The translations under genes and the position numbers were made by a program. DNA of 64,000 bases from Planococcus shixiaomingii (GTDB lineage Bacteria > Bacillota > Bacilli > Bacillales_A > Planococcaceae), in assembly GCF_030413615.1 (NCBI RefSeq), contig NZ_CP129236.1, positions 1,844,001-1,908,000 of the forward strand, read 5' to 3'. This document shows positions 52,184-60,654 of this stretch, in pieces. A model generated the notes under the pieces. That model saw nothing but the letters and a program-made list of their open reading frames with translations. It searched no databases and was not told the origin of the DNA. Position 1 is the stretch's first letter. Each line of letters opens with the position of its first letter.

Positions 52184-53098
52184 ATGGCAGGAAAGCCGAT
52201 TTATGTGGAAATTGAAATACTGGATGAGATCGAAAAAGTATGGGCGTATAGTCAAAATCCGAAACTGCACGAGCAATGGGATTTGCGTTTTTCTTCGATT
52301 ACATATAATACCAAGCTGCCGGAAGAGGAAGTGCAGACTTTTACCTACTCAACAAAAGTGATGCCAGGCATACAAGTGTCAGGGTGGGGGAAGAGCAAAG
52401 GCACCCACGAGAAAAAGAGCGGCGAAAAAACTTCTGCTCTGCATTTCGGTACAGAACAATTGCTGTCGCCTATTGCAGAAGGCAAGGGATATTGGAAATA
52501 CATTCCTCATAAAGAAGGCACGACTTTTTTGACGCAATATAATTACGATGTTCGATTCGGTTTTGTAGGAAAGTTGGTTGACCGCTTATTTCGTCCAGTT
52601 ATGGGTTGGGGTACCGCCCTTAGCTTCGACGTGCTAAAGCGATGGATTGAAGCGGGTGAAAGCCCGAAAACCCAATATCGCAGGTTTTTTGCTTTTTATG
52701 CGATTTGTTTTTTGTTTTCGTTTGTGTGGTTATACCAGGGATTGGTTCCCAAAGTATACATGCAGCATCCTCTCGAAATCAGCATGCTGACACAGCTTTC
52801 GCCGCTAAATAATGCACAAGCATCTACGGCTATTATTTGGATCGGTATAGCAGAGATGCTATTCGCCTGCTGCTGGCTGATTCCGAAGCTGCAGAAACAC
52901 CTGTTGCAGCTGCAAGTGATCATTTTCCCTTTCCTAACTCTTAGTGCACTCGTTGCCGCTCCCGCTGTAGCGACTGCGCCGTTTAATGTCATTACTCTCA
53001 ATGTCTCCTTATGGATTTTATCGATAATAGGTTTACTGCTTTATGAACAGCTGCCGACTGCGAAAAGCTGCAAAAGAAAGAGAGGGGAAGCAGTATGA
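52184..53098 (+). CDS. yndG: YndG-like protein: SRPBCC domain plus DoxX-like membrane part
   Basis: A 304-residue protein. Residues 1-150 form an SRPBCC-like beta-barrel (VEIEILDEIEKVWAYSQNPK with WDLRFSSITY). Residues ~165-295 have four helices like DoxX (TAIIWIGIAEMLFACCWLIP). It is the first gene of a three-gene operon equal to yndG-yndH-yndJ of B. subtilis. It overlaps the next gene by four bases. ATG 52184 has only a weak site (GTGATGTGAG). Function unknown. Confidence 0.75.
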   Translation: MAGKPIYVEIEILDEIEKVWAYSQNPKLHEQWDLRFSSITYNTKLPEEEVQTFTYSTKVMPGIQVSGWGKSKGTHEKKSGEKTSALHFGTEQLLSPIAEGKGYWKYIPHKEGTTFLTQYNYDVRFGFVGKLVDRLFRPVMGWGTALSFDVLKRWIEAGESPKTQYRRFFAFYAICFLFSFVWLYQGLVPKVYMQHPLEISMLTQLSPLNNAQASTAIIWIGIAEMLFACCWLIPKLQKHLLQLQVIIFPFLTLSALVAAPAVATAPFNVITLNVSLWILSIIGLLLYEQLPTAKSCKRKRGEAV

Positions 53099-53706
53099 CG
53101 ATTTACTCGACTTTATTGGCGGAGAAGTTTCAGAAATTGCATCCAAAATTGCAGCATCGCTACGCCTTGCCTTTAAATCAGACTTTCTATGCAAAAGGGG
53201 TCATGCATCAGATTGAGAATGGCGGTAAGCTGCTTTCTCCTTTTTATCATTTTGCTTCGAAGCTGAATTTCCTATTTCCCGAAAGCGGTGAAAATATCCC
53301 GTTCACCATTGCTAACCGGTGTCTCCTAAATCAAGATGGCGAAGCTCAAGTTTCTTGGGAGAGAACATTTTTCTTTCCAAAAGCGGTGCGTAAGTTCAAT
53401 GCCAAAATGACAATAGATCTTGAAAGGCAGTTGGTGAAGGACTCGCTGGGCGACGTGCCATTATTTTACTCCGATTTACAGTTTGAGGTTACAAAGGAAG
53501 GGTTTCTGATGATCACTTCCGGAACACAAAAACTCGTGTTAGGTAAGAGGGAGCTCCTTATCCCAAACCTGTTTCAAGGACGGGTCAGCGTGCTGGAAGG
53601 ATATGACGAGGTGAAGGAAGTCTACACAATCCATGTATCCATCTACAATAGCTTGATAGGAAGGATTATGATGTATGCTGGTGAATTTACGGAAAGCGAT
53701 TGTTAA
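53095..53706 (+). CDS. yndH: DUF4166 protein (YndH-like)
   Basis: A 203-residue DUF4166 protein with the family segments FQKLHPKLQHRYALP, the central sheet VSWERTFFFPKAVRKFNAKM, and VYTIHVSIYNSLIGRIMMYA. Start ATG 53095 overlaps the yndG stop as ATGA. Its end overlaps yndJ by 32 bases. Member of the yndGHJ operon; function unknown. Confidence 0.8.
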   Translation: MTIYSTLLAEKFQKLHPKLQHRYALPLNQTFYAKGVMHQIENGGKLLSPFYHFASKLNFLFPESGENIPFTIANRCLLNQDGEAQVSWERTFFFPKAVRKFNAKMTIDLERQLVKDSLGDVPLFYSDLQFEVTKEGFLMITSGTQKLVLGKRELLIPNLFQGRVSVLEGYDEVKEVYTIHVSIYNSLIGRIMMYAGEFTESDC

Positions 53707-55243
53707 CCCACTGATTTTATTCGGCCTGATTTTATTTTTAATTTGCTTCTTTGTTCGTGAGCAATCTGGTTATTTCTATTATTTAACAGCAGCTCAATTG
53801 GTCTTTATTCCATCAATATTACAAATAATTTTTAAACTTCGTCGCTTTGAAGAACTAATTCTAGCTGCAGGGATGGCGGCAGTGGCGATTATAAACTTCA
53901 ATATTCCTCATTCGGCCGCGCTGATTGGTGCGCTCATTTATCTCCTGGTCACCTTTTGGGTAGCTTGGAAAGGAGTGGACCGATTTTTCAAGCGGGGGTT
54001 TTCCAATACAGCAGAATTGATGATTGATGTAGGACTGATTTATCTAGCGGTCGGCGGGATGTGGTTTTTCGCCTATATCGGGAAGTTCGATACCGGATTC
54101 GGTGAGCTGACAACCTGGTTAACAGCAATCCATTTTCATTATTCCGCATTTATGCTCTGTATTTCAGTGGGGCTGATTGGCCGCGTTCGGATGACAAAAC
54201 TCTATAAAATGAGTGCTCTTGTTATTGCGACAGGGCCGATGGCAGTGGCGCTTGGCATCACAGTTTCACATACCATCGAAATCATCTCAGTGACGCTTTA
54301 CGTATTGGCAATCTATGCCTTGTCGTTTTATGCGTTCCGCCTGAAATTTCCTTTAGCACAAGCGATTAGCGTCCGCATTCCTTTTGTGACATTATGCGCA
54401 ACAATATTAGGTTCATTCCTTTATGCATACGGCAATTTCTCAGGCAATACAGTGGTGACGATTCCGACCATGCTAAGTATCCATGGCTTCTTGAATTGTT
54501 TGCTGTTTGGATCTTTTACCGTAATAGGATGGGCAATGCATACCCCGGCCACGACTCAAAAGCCGTTCAGTTTTCCTGTCAGCCATATACGCGGAAAGCT
54601 GAAAGAGTCTGGAGTTCCTCATAAGGGACTGATTGATCAGCTGGAAGACTATGTGAAAGTGAGAGACCTTCCTGTTAGGATAGTTGATTTTTACGAAAAC
54701 ACAGAGAGGTTCCGTTTATTCGCGTCTGTAAAATGGGCTGCATGGTTTAAGCCTCTAGCATTCATCTACCAGTTTATAAGCAGGAGGATGGACCAGCTCA
54801 ATCTGCCTTTTTCATCGTCGAAAATGGAAATGACCGGTGTGATTCTTTTGGTGGACGAACAGCTTGATGGACGAATTAAGCCTAGGGTTTGGAAAAGAAT
54901 GATTGGCGCAGAGACTGTCTTCGTCGCGATTTATTCAAGCCATCAGAGGGATGGACGGACTTACATGAACATCGCATTGCCTTTGCCATTCTCTTCTATG
55001 CACGGAATTTTACAATTATCGGCTGAAAATGAGCGGCTCCACTTAACGAGCAATGGACACGGAGACGCTGGAACTTATTTGGCGCTAGGAAGCTATATCT
55101 TCAAATTGCCGCTGAACGAGAACTTTATAATAAGGGAAAGCAATGGAAACTTAATTGCTACACATGATATGACTTTATTTGGACTTCACTTTTTACATAT
55201 TGATTATGATATTGAAGAGAAAATACACAGCAGTCAGTTTTAA
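53675..55243 (+). CDS. yndJ: YndJ family membrane protein
   Basis: A 522-residue protein with about nine helices in residues 1-290 and a cytoplasmic or outer C-terminal domain of ~230 residues (DLPVRIVDFYENTERFRLFA, later IYQFISRRMDQLNLPFSSSK). The layout and gene order match B. subtilis YndJ, annotated as a transporter without known substrate. ATG 53675 overlaps the yndH 3' end. Last gene of the operon. Confidence 0.85.
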   Translation: MLVNLRKAIVNPLILFGLILFLICFFVREQSGYFYYLTAAQLVFIPSILQIIFKLRRFEELILAAGMAAVAIINFNIPHSAALIGALIYLLVTFWVAWKGVDRFFKRGFSNTAELMIDVGLIYLAVGGMWFFAYIGKFDTGFGELTTWLTAIHFHYSAFMLCISVGLIGRVRMTKLYKMSALVIATGPMAVALGITVSHTIEIISVTLYVLAIYALSFYAFRLKFPLAQAISVRIPFVTLCATILGSFLYAYGNFSGNTVVTIPTMLSIHGFLNCLLFGSFTVIGWAMHTPATTQKPFSFPVSHIRGKLKESGVPHKGLIDQLEDYVKVRDLPVRIVDFYENTERFRLFASVKWAAWFKPLAFIYQFISRRMDQLNLPFSSSKMEMTGVILLVDEQLDGRIKPRVWKRMIGAETVFVAIYSSHQRDGRTYMNIALPLPFSSMHGILQLSAENERLHLTSNGHGDAGTYLALGSYIFKLPLNENFIIRESNGNLIATHDMTLFGLHFLHIDYDIEEKIHSSQF

Positions 55244-55353
55244 AAATTAATTAAAGTTTCACTGTTTTATTGCTATAAATGGTTGCTTTCATGAACGAAA
55301 TGAAATTGAGAGAGGATAATTTGCATACGACTACTCTCTAAAGAGGTGATGAA

Positions 55354-55845
55354 ATGAGACACCGGAAAATGATTTCTATGTTACTGGTCTTACTTCTCTT
55401 TATTTGTGGGTGTTCAAGCAATAGAGCTGATGAGCAGAAAAATGAATTAGAAATAGTTTCTGAGTATGATCATCTGCCGAACAGTTATAGCGATGGAAAG
55501 ACGGAGTTTTCCATTCACACTGACAAAGAAAAATACGTTCTTCCAATAACTAATATGGCCGTCATAGTTTCAAACTCTAGATCCGGTTTTATCGAATTCG
55601 GCGAATACAGAACGCTTGAGAAATTACAGGCTGACACATGGTATGTAGTTCCCTATAGAGAACAATTTGCGTTCACTGACATCGGTTTGGGCTTAGAGCC
55701 GGCTGATACTAGGGAACAAGAAATGCCATTGGAATACTTAAATTACAAATTAACTCCAGGTACATATAGGATCGTGAAAACCTTCCATACTGATGAGGTA
55801 TTAAACGAAATAGTATTGGCTGCTCAATTTGAAATCGAGGAGTAA
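55354..55845 (+). CDS. Lipoprotein with bacterial Ig-like domain
   Basis: A 163-residue lipoprotein with signal peptide and lipobox ICGC (Cys20). The mature part resembles Big_14-type Ig-like domains: FSIHTDKEKYVLPITNMAVI, then an N-S-R-S-G-F strand, and LTPGTYRIVKTFHTDEVLNE near the end. ATG 55354 follows AGAGGTG. Probably a surface protein of unknown role. A short hairpin (AAGGGC / GCCCTT) follows the stop. Confidence 0.8.
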   Translation: MRHRKMISMLLVLLLFICGCSSNRADEQKNELEIVSEYDHLPNSYSDGKTEFSIHTDKEKYVLPITNMAVIVSNSRSGFIEFGEYRTLEKLQADTWYVVPYREQFAFTDIGLGLEPADTREQEMPLEYLNYKLTPGTYRIVKTFHTDEVLNEIVLAAQFEIEE

Positions 55846-56019
55846 GGGCGTGAAGCCCTTATAAAAGGATTTCTTCTTTGTTATTCCCGTACCATTGATA
55901 TAAATAATAAATGTGTTGCAGCATCACCCCTTAATAGACACATTTGGATATTTTTGGATTGATAATGAAGGCATAATTGACAATGGATACTAAATGTTTG
56001 AGAAGGTGGGAGTGATGTA

Positions 56020-56544
56020 ATGGAGATTACAATAAACTTGATTAATGAATTTGATGCACAAGAGTTATTTGAGTTTGAGCTTAGAAATCGAGGGTTTTTT
56101 GAAAAAATGGTCCCAAGTAGGGGGAACGACTATTATACTTGGGACACTTTTATAGAAAGGCATCGGCAATTGCTGAACGAACAAGAAAGAGGCCTTTCTC
56201 ATTATTATTTGATTAAAGATAAGCCAGGGAATATTGCAGGGAGAATCAATTTAGTTGATATTGATTTAACAACTAACGAAGCAGAAATCGGCTTTAGAAT
56301 TGGTGAAGCTTATGTTGGTAAAGGCATCGCAAATCGGGCATTAAATCTGTTGCTAAACTCCGAATCCACAATTGAAACAATACATGCAAAAACTACCACT
56401 GTTAACTACGCTTCTCAAAAGGTGTTAGAAAAAAATGGGTTTATTCAAACGAAAATTAGCGACGAGGATTTTCAGATGAATGCTCAAAAAATGAAGTTTG
56501 TTCATTATCTTTGGGAGAGGAGAAATTTTGGTCTTGAGAAATAA
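56020..56544 (+). CDS. GNAT acetyltransferase, RimJ/RimL-like
   Basis: A 174-residue acetyltransferase of the ribosomal-protein-alanine or amino-acid type. RINLVDIDLTTNEAEIGFRI is followed by GKGIANRALNLLL (acetyl-CoA loop) and NYASQKVLEKNGF. ATG 56020 follows AAGGTGGGAG. Substrate unknown; relatives acetylate N-terminal alanines or antibiotics. Confidence 0.9.
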   Translation: MEITINLINEFDAQELFEFELRNRGFFEKMVPSRGNDYYTWDTFIERHRQLLNEQERGLSHYYLIKDKPGNIAGRINLVDIDLTTNEAEIGFRIGEAYVGKGIANRALNLLLNSESTIETIHAKTTTVNYASQKVLEKNGFIQTKISDEDFQMNAQKMKFVHYLWERRNFGLEK

Positions 56545-56660
56545 AGGACTGCGATGCTTTCCTTTTAAGGGAACCAAAGACTTGAATCCAAAAAAATGCA
56601 GCCATGTTACTTTCCTTGCCGTTAAATCGAAAAAATCATTGGTGAATTGAGGTTTTTAAA

Positions 56661-57104
56661 ATGAACGAACAAACAGCAAAGTTTTGGAATAGTTATTGGG
56701 CAAGTCAAGAACAAAAGCCTCTTAAGGATGTTGAGGCATTTCAATTCGGAGCAGATGCGGATTGGTTAGCTGCTTTAGTGGCCGAAGGGAAAAAGACAGC
56801 TACCTGTTCAGCTCATGTATGGTATGAATTCGAGAATGAATCCTTACCCCAGGTAGGCCAGTATAACATTGTATTAAACTCGAAAGAGGAACCAGTTGCT
56901 ATTATTAAAGTGACAGAGGTATCGATTATGCCTATGAATGAAGTTCCGGAAGACTTTGCTTTAGCAGAAGGTGAAGGAGATTATGCATTTTGGTGGAATG
57001 CTCACGAACAATTTTTCAAGAGCGAGTTGGGAGCACAGGGTTTGCCATACTCGGAAACTATGCTGCTGGTTTGTGAACGGTTTGAAGTCATCCATAAATC
57101 ATAG
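56661..57104 (+). CDS. ASCH-domain protein
   Basis: A 147-residue ASCH protein. W-x-S-Y, F-Q-F-G-A-D-A-D-W-L-A-A-L-V, GKKTATCSAHVWYEFENESL, VGQYNIVLNSKEEPVAIIKV and the final CERFEVIHK all fit the family. ASCH folds bind RNA or modified nucleosides; some are amidohydrolases. ATG 56661 has only a weak upstream site. Convergent terminator at 57156. Confidence 0.9.
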   Translation: MNEQTAKFWNSYWASQEQKPLKDVEAFQFGADADWLAALVAEGKKTATCSAHVWYEFENESLPQVGQYNIVLNSKEEPVAIIKVTEVSIMPMNEVPEDFALAEGEGDYAFWWNAHEQFFKSELGAQGLPYSETMLLVCERFEVIHKS

Positions 57105-57155
57105 ATTTTGAAGACACAGCTTATTTTCGAAAGTAATAATTATTGCATTGCGGTT

Positions 57156-57193
57156 TAAAAATCCCTAAATCAAAGAATGATTTAGGGATTTTA
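57156..57193. terminator. Bidirectional terminator
   Basis: TAAAAATCCCTAAATCA / TGATTTAGGGATTTTA, with A on one side and T on the other, between the convergent ASCH and methyltransferase genes. Confidence 0.85.
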
Positions 57194-57262
57194 TTTAATC
57201 GAAATTTAGTTTCACTAGATCTTTACTGTCTATCACCTATTGTGAACAAAGAATTGAAGAGG

Positions 57263-57934
57263 CTATACCTTGAAAGCTCTATACGCCCTCAACGTGCCAA
57301 GAAGCGATGAGAATCGTGCTGTTTCTTCTATTGCGGCAAACTTAGTTTCCTTTAACAGATCTGGAATAATGCCTTTGACATGCGGCGAAGTGGTTTTAAA
57401 TCCATCCAACAATTGGACGGGGAGAAATGCTGCGCGCATCAATCCGTTTTCTGGCTTCTCAAAATCAAGCAGGTGGAACTGACCACCCGATTGCAGTATC
57501 CGGTGAACTTCTTTAAAGGTATCCTTCTTTTCTTCAAGCGTTAAATGGTGGATGAACAAACTGGTAAAAACATGATGAAACAGGTTATTGGAAAAAGGGA
57601 GCTGATCAGAAAAGCCTTCTTCAAAAAGAATAGAATCGGCACGATTTTCTTTCATTTTCTTTTTCGCAATGCTAAGTATTTCCGGATCGGCGTCAATTCC
57701 GATCACACGCGCCTCAGGTTGGGATTTGTGGAGTAAAAGGGCAAGTGTGCCTGTTCCGCATGCCAAATCCATTGCCAGATCGCCAGGTTGTAGGGAAGCT
57801 TGATTGACCAACTGCATTTTCATCTTTTTTTCCCGCATGCCGTTTTCAATTAACGGATCGTAAAAACGTGTCAGCCAATGATATCTAAGTGCCGGTATAT
57901 ACGTTTTTTTCTTGACTTTAATCAAAAGTTTCAC
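57263..57934 (-). CDS. Class I SAM-dependent methyltransferase, UbiE-like
   Basis: A 223-residue methyltransferase with motif I LAMDLACGTGTLALLLHKSQ, GIDADPEILSIAKKK, and HLLDFEKPENG. The N-terminal YHWLTRFYDPLIENGMREKK is like the UbiE/Coq5 group. GTG 57934 or TTG 57925 could be the start; the second has better spacing from AAGGGTG. Substrate unknown. Confidence 0.85.
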   Translation of the reverse strand: MKLLIKVKKKTYIPALRYHWLTRFYDPLIENGMREKKMKMQLVNQASLQPGDLAMDLACGTGTLALLLHKSQPEARVIGIDADPEILSIAKKKMKENRADSILFEEGFSDQLPFSNNLFHHVFTSLFIHHLTLEEKKDTFKEVHRILQSGGQFHLLDFEKPENGLMRAAFLPVQLLDGFKTTSPHVKGIIPDLLKETKFAAIEETARFSSLLGTLRAYRAFKV

Positions 57935-58245
57935 ACCCTTTTTGGATTCTGCTTTCGATAGCGAGGAAGAGATAAATTCTATAGCTGTTTGATTTTCTAT
58001 AACACTATCTTAATTGTATTGCCGAGTAAAATTTCAATAATTTAGTTACTGCAGTTAATTTGACTGCTTCTTGGAAGCAACAGGAAATTCGATTTACTTG
58101 AAGTAAAAAAGAAGGAGAAACGCTGAAAATATAGCGTTTCTTCTTCCTATAAGACATTAAGAAAAGCGTTAAATTGGTATGGTATTATTATTTATAATAA
58201 AGACGGAAAATTCAGTTATATATACTGAAATAAAGGAGAGATAAA
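57935..58245. other. Divergent spacer with a strong hairpin
   Basis: GAAGGAGAAACGCT (58111-58124) / AGCGTTTCTTCTTC (58133-58146), one wobble. It resembles the hairpin half of the dispersed element but no core follows. No gene in the spacer. Confidence 0.55.
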
Positions 58246-58740
58246 ATGAGTGGAAAAGAATTGCTTTTTACTTTCAAAATGGAAATTTACAAATACTCAC
58301 CCGAGCAGCTAAGGCATATTCCCAAAGAAGACGTTTGGTCTATTGGACAGATGTATGACCACTTAATTCTCGTGGCGCATGAGTATCTAGATAATATGGA
58401 AACTTGTGCTGCGCTAAATGAGGAACAGCCTCTAGGTAAAACTCAGTCTGGTAAGCAATTATTCAAAAACGGTGGATTTCCGCCTTTAAAAATCAGATTG
58501 CCGGATGAAATGAATGCCCCACCCAACAATTCCGATACCAAAGAAGAACTGATCCGCAGGATGGAAGAGCTAATCGAAAGGGTGGAGCAATGGGAAACGA
58601 AAGTGGATTCTATCAATCCAAATTATAAAGTAGAACATGGAGGATTCGGCTGGCTAAATGCGAGAGAATGGTACGAACTGGTTGAAATGCATTCCCGTCA
58701 TCACTTGCGCCAAAAAAAAGAGCTGGAAAGTTATATATGA
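58246..58740 (+). CDS. DinB-family protein
   Basis: A 164-residue DinB/YfiT-like protein with a four-helix metal-binding fold. The three expected His are His55-like (MYDHLILVAHEYL), then HSRHHLRQ near residue 155. Relatives are thiol transferases or of unknown function. ATG 58246 follows AAAGGAGAG. The gene overlaps the next by four bases (ATGA). A dead copy lies at 7430-7617. Confidence 0.88.
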   Translation: MSGKELLFTFKMEIYKYSPEQLRHIPKEDVWSIGQMYDHLILVAHEYLDNMETCAALNEEQPLGKTQSGKQLFKNGGFPPLKIRLPDEMNAPPNNSDTKEELIRRMEELIERVEQWETKVDSINPNYKVEHGGFGWLNAREWYELVEMHSRHHLRQKKELESYI

Positions 58741-59696
58741 AGAAGGGTTGTATGCAGAGGAAGAGGTTATTAAAATCTATCTTTATAATAGTTTTGCTTT
58801 TATTACTGAGTGCTTGCAATGAAGTGGATCAACGGAATAACTCGAGTATTGAAATTTTAAACGAAAAGCATCCCACCACAGAGCAAAAATATTCCATAAT
58901 AAATACTTTTGATTTATATTCTTCTTATTTTAATAAAGTGAAGGATGATTTAGAACAAGAGGAAATTGATAAACTCTATAAAAAAGAAGTAATTGATCCA
59001 GTTTATGATCGTTGCTTTGCAGACAGTGAATACTTACATATGGCAGATTTTTTACTCGAAAATGCCCCTAGTGATAAAACAGGTACAAGTGAGGTTATCA
59101 ATAATACGGATAGGAAGAAGCTCGACGATGGAATAATAGAATCATTGATTCGATCTTCTGATCATCTGCCGACAAGTGAGGAAACAACAGTTTGTATTTT
59201 TCCGACGAGGGATCAGGATATTCCTCTTATGATTGCAGTAGGTACTGGAAAAATAATCGTATTATATAATGATGAATATTCGGAAGACCTAATCAAAGCA
59301 AGCATTGCGCATGAATATCACCATATAGTTTGGACTGAAAGAAACCAGAAAGCGACGCAACGCGCGACAATCTTGGATAATCTTATTTTTGAAGGAAAAG
59401 CAGTCATGTTTGAAAAAATGGTTTATCCAGATATAAACGAAATGCCGATAGATAAAGCATATATTCTTTCGTTTTGGGAAAAGATTGAAGACGATTTGCA
59501 TAAATACGACCTGAATCGGACAAAGGAAATTTTAAGAGGCGATGGAATTCTGCCCGACTTATACGGATATTCAGAAGGTTATAAAATGGTGGAAGCCTAT
59601 CTCGACAAACACCCCAACTTAACACCGGAAGACTGGATAGACACTGAAACCCAAGTCATATTTGAAGAAGGGGAATACCTATCAAAGTATAAATAA
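58737..59696 (+). CDS. DUF2268 lipoprotein, putative zinc protease
   Basis: A 319-residue lipoprotein with a signal peptide ending LLLLLSAC. The zinc motif HEYHHIVW is near residue 197, with a Glu in LIFEGKAVMFE. The tail GYSEGYKMVEAYLD matches the paralogue at 11863, which lacks a signal peptide. ATG 58737 overlaps the DinB stop; the in-frame ATG 58752 behind AGAAGGG is a fair alternative. Likely translationally coupled to DinB. Confidence 0.82.
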   Translation: MKKGCMQRKRLLKSIFIIVLLLLLSACNEVDQRNNSSIEILNEKHPTTEQKYSIINTFDLYSSYFNKVKDDLEQEEIDKLYKKEVIDPVYDRCFADSEYLHMADFLLENAPSDKTGTSEVINNTDRKKLDDGIIESLIRSSDHLPTSEETTVCIFPTRDQDIPLMIAVGTGKIIVLYNDEYSEDLIKASIAHEYHHIVWTERNQKATQRATILDNLIFEGKAVMFEKMVYPDINEMPIDKAYILSFWEKIEDDLHKYDLNRTKEILRGDGILPDLYGYSEGYKMVEAYLDKHPNLTPEDWIDTETQVIFEEGEYLSKYK

Positions 59697-60064
59697 TTGT
59701 CATATTAAAATTAGAACCAAGTCTATAAGAAAATATTTTTTAGATTAAGGCTCTGTTGAGTTTGTTGTTTCCATTTGAATAGATCGAACACATTTTCTTT
59801 ATGTGCTTTAAAAAGTAAAGGTGGGTGGGAGATGAGCGTGAGAACAAGTGACATTCTTAAAACTATTTAAAAATTAAATGCAGCAAAGAACCATCGTTTA
59901 CTTATAATACAATTAGTCTACGTAAGTTCGCGAAATAGCCATATTGTTTATACAGCTAAACTGCTGCGTTAGTTGTATAAGCAAATCAAGAGATATGAAG
60001 TTTGAATGCTTAGGAATTTATAATAATTGACAATTATCGTATTCAGTAGAGAGTAGGTAATTAA
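59697..60064. other. Spacer with a stem-loop and tiny frame
   Basis: A 13-codon frame (ATGAGCGTG near 59832) follows a strong AGGTGGGTGGGAG site, and a stem TTATACAGCTAA / TTAGTTGTATAA lies at 59950-59980. Neither is tied to a function. No longer gene. Confidence 0.35.
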
Positions 60065-60448
60065 TTGAAAAAAGTTGGAATGATACTAGGTTTATTTATA
60101 GTAGTTATTGCAGTGTTCGTATTTAACAATAACTTACATTATCCTTCTCTACCGATAGAAGACATGTCAGCAAAAGAAGCAATTGAAAAATTGAAAAAAT
60201 CCGATGTGAAAATAACCGAAATTGGTGCAGATGACGATTCTATTTGGTATATCACAACAAGTGAGAACAAGGGTATATCGCTTGTTGATGAAAATATAAA
60301 ACAAATGATTGGTTCAAATGGATGGGAATTTAAAGAAAAAGATGGTGCGGGTCTATTCTTTGAAAAAGACGGTAACAGATTAATTGTCACCACCCAAATG
60401 TGGACTAAAAATTATGTTCTCGTTAAAATTCCAGATAATTTTAAATGA
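60065..60448 (+). CDS. Membrane-anchored hypothetical protein
   Basis: A 127-residue protein with an N-terminal helix (about 5-21) and an exported domain (ISAKEAIEKLKK-like helix, then strands ending LIVTTQMWTKNYVLVKIP). TTG 60065 lies after GAGAGTAGG with long spacing. No family recognised. Confidence 0.6.
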   Translation: MKKVGMILGLFIVVIAVFVFNNNLHYPSLPIEDMSAKEAIEKLKKSDVKITEIGADDDSIWYITTSENKGISLVDENIKQMIGSNGWEFKEKDGAGLFFEKDGNRLIVTTQMWTKNYVLVKIPDNFK

Positions 60449-60583
60449 TATTAAGTGAGTTTTATTCCACAGATGGAAGCTTTGGGTCAAGAAGCCATTA
60501 GTAACATTGAAAAATAGCGTCATTATAATTCAGAGTCCTTTTATGAAATTAAAAGTCCATACTAAATTTAAGAGAATCTAAAT

Positions 60584-60625
60584 AAAAGAGAAAGAGCAGC
60601 CTGTTTGAGCCGCGCTTTCTCTTTT
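60584..60625. terminator. Convergent terminator
   Basis: AAAAGAGAAAG (60584-60594) / CTTTCTCTTTT (60615-60625) between the plus-strand gene and the large minus-strand gene. It has A and T flanks for both directions. Confidence 0.8.
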
Positions 60626-60654
60626 AATCGTCTAATTTAGTAAAAAAATGTTTC

